Origin: an uncultured Alphaproteobacteria bacterium
GTDB lineage: Bacteria; Pseudomonadota; Alphaproteobacteria; Caulobacterales; Aquidulcibacteraceae
Direction: 5' to 3'
Assembly (NCBI GenBank): GCA_937967725.1
Contig: CALBSY010000002.1
Span: 1 to 5,568, forward strand
DNA length: 5,568 nucleotides
The notes beneath the pieces were generated by a model. It had not been told where the DNA came from, ran no database searches, and saw only the letters and a program-made list of their open reading frames with translations. Made by a program: the position numbers and the translations under genes. Below are positions 1-5,568 of the stretch, piece after piece. Position 1 is the first letter of the stretch, and the number at the start of each line of letters is the position of its first letter.

Positions 1-105
1 AACGAGGGCGCGGCCGCCCTGATCGCCACGCACAACATGGAATTGGCCAAATACATGGATCGAGTCATGGCCTTGGACCATGGCAAACTGGTGCGTCGCA
101 GCTAG
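1..105 (+). CDS. lolD: LolD-like lipoprotein-releasing ABC transporter ATPase, C-terminal end (5' part outside window)
   Basis: The window opens in frame inside this gene and 34 codons are visible before the TAG at 103-105. The visible part contains an ATHN motif, whose His (codon 11) fits the switch/H-loop histidine of ABC ATPases. It is followed by MELAKYMDRVMAL and a short DHGKL tail, the pattern seen at the end of LolD-type ATPases. Walker A, the signature motif and Walker B lie upstream and cannot be checked. LolD powers LolCE, which extracts outer-membrane-bound lipoproteins from the inner membrane; it would sit on the cytoplasmic face. Placement just before dnaE on the same strand agrees with my recollection of alphaproteobacterial gene order. 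It could be another MacB/LolD-family ATPase, since only the tail is seen. Confidence 0.75.
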   Translation, partial: NEGAAALIATHNMELAKYMDRVMALDHGKLVRRS

Positions 106-119
106 GACTTCGGCGCGAG

Positions 120-131
120 GGCGCTAGCGCC
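120..131. repeat. Perfect 12-bp palindrome in the lolD-dnaE gap
   Basis: GGCGCTAGCGCC is identical to its own reverse complement and lies between the lolD stop and the dnaE start. As RNA it could form only a short GGCG/CGCC stem with a CTAG loop, extended by one G-U pair (119/132). The following bases (TATCTTGG) are not a U-tract, so it is a poor intrinsic terminator. It could be a dimeric-protein binding site or chance in GC-rich DNA. The palindrome is certain; its function is not known. Confidence 0.4.
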
Positions 132-153
132 TATCTTGGCGTTGAGCGAATCA

Positions 154-3100
154 ATGACCGAACCCTTCATCCACCTTCGTGCGCGTTCCGCCTATTCCTT
201 GCTGCAATCTGCAGTACAAGTGAAGGCGCTGGTAAAGTTGGCCGCCATGCACGAGATGCCGGCCCTGGGGCTGACCGACTCGAACAATCTGTTCGGCGCT
301 TTGGAGTTCTCGGAGGCGGCCGCAGAGGCCGGCGTGCAGCCCATCGTTGGGTTGACGCTAGAAGTGAAGGGCGAGGACGGCGTCGACGGCGCGTTGGCGC
401 TGTTTGCCCAGAGCGCCACTGGCTACGCCAACCTGATGCGCCTCTCCAGCGCCGCCTACCTGGAGGCGGAGAGTCACGACGATCCGCACGTCTCCTTGGA
501 GCGTGTGTTGGCGCACGCGGAAGGCTTCGTTGTCGCTCCGGGCGGCGGCTACGGGCTGCTGGCGCGGGTGCTGGCTGAAGGCAAGGGCGACATCGCCGAG
601 ACCGCGCTGGGCAGGCTGTCGGCGGCGTTTGGCGACCGGCTGTACGTCGAGTTGCAGCGGCACGGCGAGTTGGTCGAGGCCGAGACCGAGGGCGCGTTGA
701 TCGACTTGGCCTACCGGCTTGGGCTGCCTCTGGTCGCGGCAAACGATATTCGCTTCGAGAAACGTGAAGGCCATCGGGCCCACGATGCGCTCATCTGCAT
801 CGCCGCCTCGTCTTACCTTGGCGAAGAAGACCGTCCGCGCGTCACAGCAGAGCACTATTTCAAGAGCGCAGCGGAAATGACGGAACTGTTCTCTGATTTG
901 CCAGAGGCGATCGCGAACACGGCCGAAATCGCCCGCCGCTGCGCCTATCGAGTCGAGACGCGCAAACCAATCTTGCCCCGGTTCGATACCAAGCGCGGCC
1001 GCGATGAAGCCGCGGAACTGAAAGCGCAGGCCGAAGCTGGGCTGAAGGCGCGCCTTGCCGCGCTTGGCGATGGTCTTGCTGCATCACGGGAAGAGTACGA
1101 GCAGCGGCTAGCTTACGAACTGAACATCATCACGCAGATGCAGTTTCCAGGCTACTTCCTGATCGTCTCAGACTTCATCAAGTGGGCCAAAGCGCAAGAT
1201 ATCCCAGTCGGCCCAGGCCGCGGTTCGGGCGCTGGCTCCGTCGTGGCGTGGGCGTTGACGATCACCGACCTCGACCCGTTGCGCTGGGGCTTGCTGTTCG
1301 AGCGCTTTCTCAATCCTGAGCGCGTATCGATGCCGGACTTCGATATCGACTTTTGTCAGGAACGACGCGGCGAAGTCATCGACTACGTCAAGAACAAGTA
1401 CGGCGAAGATCGCGTCGCTCACATCATCACTTTTGGCACACTGCAAGCGCGCGCGGTTTTGCGTGACGTCGGACGGGTGATTCAATTGCCGTTCGGGCAG
1501 GTGGACAAACTGGCGAAGCTCGTGCCCGCCAATCCCGCCAATCCGGTCACATTGGCGCAGGCCATGGAGATCGAGCCTAAGCTTGCTGAAGCGCGCAAGC
1601 AGGAAGCAGAAGTGCGCGAGCTTATCGACACCGCCTTGGAGCTTGAGGGCCTCTACCGAAACGCTTCGACTCACGCCGCCGGCGTCGTCATCGGCGATCG
1701 GCCGTTGATCGAGTTGGTCGCGCTCTACCGTGATCCCCGCGCATACCTGCCCGCGACACAATTCAATATGAAGTGGGTCGAGGCGGCTGGCCTTGTGAAG
1801 TTCGATTTTCTCGGTCTGAAAACGCTTACCGTGATCGATCGCGCGGTGGCGTTCCTGCGAGAACGCGGCATCCACATCGATATCAACGACGCCAGGTACG
1901 ATGACGCCAAGACATACCAACTGATGCAGTCAGGCCTAACCTTCGGCGTGTTCCAACTCGAAGGCCAAGGCATGCGCGATACGCTGCGCAAGGTGAAGCC
2001 GACCTGCTTGGAAGATGTCATCGCGCTTATCTCTCTCTACCGGCCGGGGCCGATGAAGAACATCGACCGCTTCGCCAACGTTAAGCATGGTCGCGAAGCG
2101 CCCGACTATTTGCATGAAAAGCTGAAGCCGATTCTGGAAGAGACATATGGCGTCATCGTCTACCAGGAACAGGTGATGCAGATCGCCCAGGTGCTTTCAG
2201 GCTACAGCCTGGGCGAAGCCGACCTGCTGCGCCGCGCCATGGGTAAGAAGCAGCCCGCTGAAATGGCCAAGCAGAAGTCGCGCTTCATCGACGGCGCCAA
2301 AGAGCGCGGCGTCGGCGAAGGATTGGCGGCGCACATCTTCGATCTGGTCGAGGAGTTTGCCGGCTATGGCTTCAACAAATCGCACGCGGCGGCTTACGCG
2401 GTGATTGCATATCAGACCGCATACTTGAAGGCGCACTATCCGGTGGATTTCCTCGCCGCTTCAATGAGTTTGGATATCTCCAACTCCGACAAGCTTGCAA
2501 GCTTTGTGCAGGACGCAAAGCGCGTCGGCGTGCCGCTGCTGCCGCCAGACCTTAATCACTCGGAAGCGGATTTCAGCGTTGAGTCGACAGAAGATGGCGT
2601 GGCAGTGCTCTACGCGCTCGGCGCGGTTCGTATTGTGGGCTTGGCGCCGATGGAGACGATCGTCGCCGACCGCAAGGCAAATGGCCGTTTCAAAGCGTTA
2701 TACGATTTCTCCGAACGGCTTGACCCGCGCGCCGTGAACAAACGCCAACTCGAGAACCTTGCGAAGGCGGGCGCGTTCGATTCCATCGAACCTGACCGTG
2801 CGCGCGCGTACGCAGCGTGTGAGATCGTCGCGGCGTATGCCCAGCGCGTCGCGGAGGAGAAAGCCAGCGCGCAAGCGAGCCTCTTTGGCGCTGAAGAACC
2901 CAGCGCACGGCCGGCCTTTCCCAAGTCGCCGGCGTGGTCGGCGCAGGATAGACTGGATGCGGAGCGCGAAAGCGTCGGGTTCTATCTCTCAGGTCATCCG
3001 CTCTCGAATTTTTTCGTCGACGCGGGGGACCGCTACGCCACCTACGCGGACATTTTGGAGGAAGGTGAAACCGAACCCCGTTCGTACCCAATGGCGGGTG

Positions 3101-3567
3101 TTGTGCGGCGCATCCAATATCGCCCCGCAATGTCGGGCGGCACACTAACGTATATTTCGCTGTCGGATCCGACTGGCGACTTTGAAGCGTTGGTGATGCC
3201 CGAGTATGTGGCGGCGGCGCGCGAAGTGCTTGAAGTGGGCAACCCTTATGTTTTCCGCGGCCGCGTGCGCTGGCGCGATGGCGATTTGAAGTTGGCGAGC
3301 TATACGTTCGAAACGGTCGAAGCGGCGGAGGCGCGCACGACGGAAGACTTGCGCATTATCGTGAAGGAAGGCGCGCCGCTCGACCTCTTGGCGCAAACCA
3401 TCAGCGCTTTGCCCAAAGCGGCTGCAGGAGAGGCGCGTCCGCTACGCATCGTGCTACGTTTGAAAGACGGGCGCGATGTGGAACTCGCAACCAACTGTCA
3501 TGCGCCGGCTGGGCCCGCCGCCCGTGCAGCGCTCAAGGCCGCGCGTGGTGTAGAGCGAGTAATGTAA
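154..3567 (+). CDS. dnaE: DNA polymerase III subunit alpha (replicative polymerase)
   Basis: This is the polymerising subunit of the cytoplasmic DNA polymerase III holoenzyme; it extends both strands at the fork. The protein has 1137 residues, close to E. coli DnaE (1160). Order of parts: N-terminal PHP domain (from about residue 5), palm with GPGRGSGAGS (353-362), PDFDIDF with catalytic Asp395 and Asp397, THAAG around His507, third catalytic Asp551 in KFDFLGLKTL, fingers motifs YQEQVM (670-675) and RRAMGKK (693-699), an HHH region from PPDLN (797-801) to AGAFDSI (about 872), clamp-binding motif QASLF (907-911), and an OB fold (about 978-1055). The PHP site is degraded (Arg9, Arg11 and Ser43 where metal ligands are expected), so proofreading should come from a separate DnaQ. 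ATG 154 is chosen because the DnaE-like N-terminus (FIHLRARSAYS) starts right after it; an in-frame TTG at 136 would add six residues without family support. No strong Shine-Dalgarno precedes either start. No frameshift is seen. This is DnaE1-type rather than the error-prone DnaE2 by length and by the clamp motif. Confidence 0.97.
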   Translation: MTEPFIHLRARSAYSLLQSAVQVKALVKLAAMHEMPALGLTDSNNLFGALEFSEAAAEAGVQPIVGLTLEVKGEDGVDGALALFAQSATGYANLMRLSSAAYLEAESHDDPHVSLERVLAHAEGFVVAPGGGYGLLARVLAEGKGDIAETALGRLSAAFGDRLYVELQRHGELVEAETEGALIDLAYRLGLPLVAANDIRFEKREGHRAHDALICIAASSYLGEEDRPRVTAEHYFKSAAEMTELFSDLPEAIANTAEIARRCAYRVETRKPILPRFDTKRGRDEAAELKAQAEAGLKARLAALGDGLAASREEYEQRLAYELNIITQMQFPGYFLIVSDFIKWAKAQDIPVGPGRGSGAGSVVAWALTITDLDPLRWGLLFERFLNPERVSMPDFDIDFCQERRGEVIDYVKNKYGEDRVAHIITFGTLQARAVLRDVGRVIQLPFGQVDKLAKLVPANPANPVTLAQAMEIEPKLAEARKQEAEVRELIDTALELEGLYRNASTHAAGVVIGDRPLIELVALYRDPRAYLPATQFNMKWVEAAGLVKFDFLGLKTLTVIDRAVAFLRERGIHIDINDARYDDAKTYQLMQSGLTFGVFQLEGQGMRDTLRKVKPTCLEDVIALISLYRPGPMKNIDRFANVKHGREAPDYLHEKLKPILEETYGVIVYQEQVMQIAQVLSGYSLGEADLLRRAMGKKQPAEMAKQKSRFIDGAKERGVGEGLAAHIFDLVEEFAGYGFNKSHAAAYAVIAYQTAYLKAHYPVDFLAASMSLDISNSDKLASFVQDAKRVGVPLLPPDLNHSEADFSVESTEDGVAVLYALGAVRIVGLAPMETIVADRKANGRFKALYDFSERLDPRAVNKRQLENLAKAGAFDSIEPDRARAYAACEIVAAYAQRVAEEKASAQASLFGAEEPSARPAFPKSPAWSAQDRLDAERESVGFYLSGHPLSNFFVDAGDRYATYADILEEGETEPRSYPMAGVVRRIQYRPAMSGGTLTYISLSDPTGDFEALVMPEYVAAAREVLEVGNPYVFRGRVRWRDGDLKLASYTFETVEAAEARTTEDLRIIVKEGAPLDLLAQTISALPKAAAGEARPLRIVLRLKDGRDVELATNCHAPAGPAARAALKAARGVERVM

Positions 3568-3583
3568 CTCGCCTCTTAACCGC

Positions 3584-3603
3584 TCTGCTGCCGCAGATTT
3601 CTC
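3584..3603 (+). terminator. Weak terminator-like hairpin after dnaE
   Basis: TCTGC-TGCC-GCAGA forms a 5-bp stem with a 4-base loop, starting 17 bases after the dnaE stop and followed by TTTCTC. The stem is short and the T-run is interrupted, so this is at best a weak intrinsic terminator. No better candidate is present in the 106-bp gap. Confidence 0.22.
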
Positions 3604-3622
3604 CCGACAGGCGTGCAAACTC

Positions 3623-3651
3623 TTGTGTCCCGGCGTTTAAGTGGTTCTGAT
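3623..3651 (+). promoter_or_regulatory. Possible sigma-70-type promoter for the amidohydrolase pair
   Basis: TTGTGT (3623-3628) and TCTGAT (3646-3651) are separated by 17 bases and resemble -35 and -10 boxes, matching the consensus at three and four of six positions. A transcript would begin near 3658 and still include the ribosome binding site at 3664-3669. Such weak matches are common by chance; the support is mainly position and spacing. Confidence 0.2.
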
Positions 3652-3663
3652 GCAGGGTGGAGT

Positions 3664-3669
3664 GGGAGG
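3664..3669 (+). promoter_or_regulatory. Ribosome binding site deciding the start of the lipoprotein amidohydrolase
   Basis: GGGAGG lies four bases before ATG 3674, a slightly tight but usable spacing. Upstream in-frame starts (GTG 3641, ATG 3650) lack such a site and would add residues in front of an otherwise well-formed lipoprotein signal peptide, so ATG 3674 is preferred. Confidence 0.65.
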
Positions 3670-3673
3670 GACA

Positions 3674-5050
3674 ATGCGATCGCTGCATCTGATTATTGCG
3701 CTGTCGGCGGGCCTCAGTCTGGCGGCGTGCGCGACGACGCCGGCGGAGAGCGATGAGGACGGTCCAGAACCGTTTGCTTCCACCTATCAACCCGCACCAT
3801 CCGTGCCCACGCTGATCCGAAACGCTAGCGTTTACGATGGCAACGGCGGCGAGTTCTCCAACACAGACGTTTTGATGCAGGACGGCCGAATCGCGTCGGT
3901 TGGTCAGAACCTCGATGCGCCGGCGGGCGTGACCGTGATCGACGCCTCAGGGCGGTACGTGACCGCCGGTATTATCGACGCGCACTCGCACCTCGGGGTT
4001 TATCCCTCGCCCAGCATTCAGGCGACGTCGGATGGCAACGAAGCCACGCAGCCCAACACCGCTGAAGTGTGGGCTGAGCACTCGGTATGGCCGCAGGATC
4101 CAGGTTTTGGACGCGCCGTCGCCGGCGGCGTCACAACGCTTCATATCCTGCCGGGCTCGGCCAATCTGTTTGGGGGACGCGGCGTAACGCTACGGCCTGT
4201 GTTGGGGGCGCGCACGGTGCAGGAGATGAAAGTCCCAGGCGCGCCGCAAAGCCTCAAGATGGCGTGCGGCGAAAACCCTGCACGGGTCTATGGCGGACGC
4301 AATTCGTCGCCTGCGACGGGTATGGGCAACGTCGCTGGCTATCGCCAGGCCTGGGCCAACGCAGAGCGCTATGCGCGCAGGCTCCGCAATTCCGAAGACG
4401 GCAACGGCGATCCGCCGGATCGCGATCTGGAAATGGATACATTGGCTGGCGTGTTGAATGGCGACATCATTCTGCAATGGCATTGCTATCGCGCCGACGA
4501 GATGGCTAACGCGATAGAGATCGCGCGCGAGTTCGATTTTGAGATCGCGGCGTTCCACCACGCGGTCGAAGCATATAAAATTCCGGATCTGCTCGCTGAG
4601 AACAATATCTGCGCCGCGATGTGGGCCGATTGGTGGGGCTTCAAGATCGAGGCCTATGACGGCATCCGTGAGAACATTCCGTTCGTACACGCAGGCGGCG
4701 CTTGCGCCATCGTCCACTCGGACAGCGACGTGGGCATTCAGCGTCTGAACCAAGAAGCGGCAAAGGCGCTTGCCGACGGACGGCGAGCCGGGCTGCAAAT
4801 TTCCAACGGCGAGGCGTGGACGTGGGTCTCGCGCAATCCCGCGCGCGCTTTGCGCATCGACGATGAAACCGGGTCGCTAACGCCCGGCTTACGCGCAGAT
4901 GTGGTGATCTGGTCGGCCGATCCGCTCTCGAGCTACGCCGTTGCGGAGCGCGTGTTCATGGATGGGGCGCTCGTCTATACACGGGGCGAGGGGCAAGAGA
5001 ACTTCTCCGACTTCGAGTTGGGTCAAACCTACCGGGAGGGCGCGCAATGA
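3674..5050 (+). CDS. Amidohydrolase-family lipoprotein, intact metal site
   Basis: This 458-residue protein is a metal-dependent hydrolase of the amidohydrolase superfamily (imidazolonepropionase-like, COG1228 type), predicted to be exported and lipid-anchored. The signal peptide ends in the lipobox LAAC with the modified Cys at 19. Ala at +2 favours outer-membrane sorting by the Lol system by the E. coli rule. An acidic, Pro-rich linker runs to about residue 45. The N-terminal beta-sandwich strand TLIRNASVYDG starts at 46. The barrel has the DAHSH metal motif (His104, His106), FGGRG (166-170), KMACGEN with Lys195 and Glu200 as candidate bridging ligands, His270 in WHCYRAD, His295/His296 in FHHAVEAYK, and Asp350 in HSDSD. 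The C-terminal GSLTPGLRADVVIW (400-413) closes the sandwich. The ligand set looks complete, so it should be an active enzyme. The substrate is unknown: relatives hydrolyse dipeptides, imidazolone rings and similar amide or ester bonds. The gene overlaps the next one by 4 bp, indicating co-translation. Confidence 0.9.
   Translation: MRSLHLIIALSAGLSLAACATTPAESDEDGPEPFASTYQPAPSVPTLIRNASVYDGNGGEFSNTDVLMQDGRIASVGQNLDAPAGVTVIDASGRYVTAGIIDAHSHLGVYPSPSIQATSDGNEATQPNTAEVWAEHSVWPQDPGFGRAVAGGVTTLHILPGSANLFGGRGVTLRPVLGARTVQEMKVPGAPQSLKMACGENPARVYGGRNSSPATGMGNVAGYRQAWANAERYARRLRNSEDGNGDPPDRDLEMDTLAGVLNGDIILQWHCYRADEMANAIEIAREFDFEIAAFHHAVEAYKIPDLLAENNICAAMWADWWGFKIEAYDGIRENIPFVHAGGACAIVHSDSDVGIQRLNQEAAKALADGRRAGLQISNGEAWTWVSRNPARALRIDDETGSLTPGLRADVVIWSADPLSSYAVAERVFMDGALVYTRGEGQENFSDFELGQTYREGAQ
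5034..5039 (+). promoter_or_regulatory. Ribosome binding site for the second amidohydrolase
   Basis: GGGAGG lies inside the end of the preceding coding region, seven bases before ATG 5047. With the ATGA stop/start overlap it supports both the chosen start and translational coupling. The same GGGAGGG heptamer precedes the first amidohydrolase gene. Confidence 0.7.
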
Positions 5051-5568
5051 GCCGGCTTGCTGCTCTCCTACTTGCTTTTGTAATCACTACGCCCGCCGCC
5101 GCTGAGACGGTGCTGATCCGCGACGGCCGCGTTGTTACCAATGGCGGCGCTGGGATCATCGAAAACGGCGACGTCTTAATCGTCGATAGCCGCATTCGTG
5201 CGGTTGGCGCGGAGATCGCCCCACCGCGCGGCGCGCGCATCGTTGAGGCGGAGGGGCGGTTCGTAACGCCGGGCGCCTTCGCCGCCATGAGTGAGGTCGG
5301 CCTTTCGGAAATATCAGGCTCAGGCGCGCCGAACGATGCGAACATTTCCGGTGATCTCGTAGCCGCCGCAGCCGACGCGGGACGCGCCTTCAATCCAGCG
5401 GCGACCGCCGTCGCGGTCACGCGCATGGAAGGGGTGACCCGGGCCGCCATCGCGCCTTCGGGTACCGAGACGATGTTCGGCGGCCGCGGCGCCTTGGTGT
5501 CGCTCGACGGCGAGGCCGATAGCGTGTTTCGGCAGCGCGCTTTCATGGTGGTTGAACTCGGTGAGACC
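5047..5568 (+). CDS. Exported amidohydrolase-like protein lacking the HxH metal motif (3' end outside window)
   Basis: 174 codons are visible, open to the window edge. The start is fixed by the ATGA overlap and a good Shine-Dalgarno. Residues 1-19 form a type I signal peptide (hydrophobic core LAALLLAFVI, then AAA before Glu20), so the product should be soluble in the periplasm, unlike its lipoprotein neighbour. The following region is the amidohydrolase N-terminal sandwich (VLIRDGRVV, then GDVLIVDSRIRAVG and GRFVTPG). Where the first gene has DAHSHLG, this one reads AAMSEVG: Met81 and Glu83 replace the two metal-binding histidines. GVTRAAIAPSG and FGGRG (144-148) align with GVTTLHILPGS and FGGRG of the first protein, so the two are paralogues. 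No frameshift or stop interrupts it, so it looks maintained rather than decaying. It may be a pseudoenzyme partner, or an enzyme with a reduced metal site; the remaining ligands lie beyond the window. Confidence 0.85.
   Translation, partial: MSRLAALLLAFVITTPAAAETVLIRDGRVVTNGGAGIIENGDVLIVDSRIRAVGAEIAPPRGARIVEAEGRFVTPGAFAAMSEVGLSEISGSGAPNDANISGDLVAAAADAGRAFNPAATAVAVTRMEGVTRAAIAPSGTETMFGGRGALVSLDGEADSVFRQRAFMVVELGET

Noticed and set aside
136..153. TTG at 136 as the dnaE start
   Set aside because: It adds six residues with no family support and has no ribosome binding site; ATG 154 begins right at the DnaE-like N-terminus.
167..742. A 191-codon minus-strand frame with a very Arg/Pro-rich product
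   Set aside because: Arg/Pro-rich composition is typical of an antisense shadow of a GC-rich gene, and it sits over the DnaE PHP domain.
1168..1920. A 250-codon open frame on the minus strand inside dnaE
   Set aside because: It lies antisense to the polymerase catalytic core, whose conserved motifs explain the sequence fully. Its product has no recognisable family motif, and long antisense frames are expected in GC-rich coding DNA.
3641..3673. GTG 3641 or ATG 3650 as the start of the first amidohydrolase
   Set aside because: Both would place extra residues before the lipoprotein signal peptide and leave the GGGAGG at 3664-3669 inside the gene; ATG 3674 fits both signals.
3568..3673. Possible small gene or small RNA in the 106-bp gap after dnaE
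   Set aside because: No open frame with a start and ribosome binding site ends within the gap, and only one weak 5-bp hairpin is visible.
4956..5546. A 196-codon minus-strand frame across the junction of the two amidohydrolase genes
   Set aside because: The plus strand here encodes a signal peptide and amidohydrolase motifs in a coupled overlap; the antisense product is low-complexity (Ala/Ser/Arg/Pro) and matches no family I know.

Overview
This GC-rich window most likely comes from an alphaproteobacterium, probably Caulobacterales/Hyphomonadaceae-like. That placement is inferred from a LolD-type tail directly upstream of dnaE, a DnaE with a degraded PHP metal site, and periplasmic amidohydrolases of the COG1228 type. 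It is recall-based and not tested by a search. All recognised genes are on the + strand and packed closely.

Layout: positions 1-105 hold the last 34 codons of an ABC transporter ATPase, most likely LolD of the lipoprotein-releasing system. A 48-bp gap with a perfect 12-bp palindrome leads to dnaE (154-3567), the replicative DNA polymerase III alpha subunit. It is complete, with all three catalytic aspartates and a beta-clamp-binding pentapeptide. A 106-bp gap (3568-3673) carries only a weak hairpin and a weak promoter-like pair. Two tandem amidohydrolase genes follow. The first (3674-5050) is a predicted lipoprotein with an intact metal site. The second (5047-end, cut by the window edge) overlaps it by ATGA, has an ordinary cleavable signal peptide, and has lost the HxH metal motif.

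How the genes relate: lolD and dnaE are housekeeping genes (lipoprotein sorting; chromosome replication). The amidohydrolase pair looks like a two-gene operon whose products would both work outside the cytoplasm, the first tethered to a membrane through its lipid and the second soluble. The pair's homology, tight coupling and one-sided loss of catalytic histidines suggest an enzyme/pseudoenzyme (or divergent enzyme) partnership. This is the most interesting point here, although tandem amidohydrolases of this kind are probably already present in databases as uncharacterised proteins. The substrate cannot be deduced from the sequence. I found no RNA genes, insertion sequences, CRISPR arrays or phage genes.
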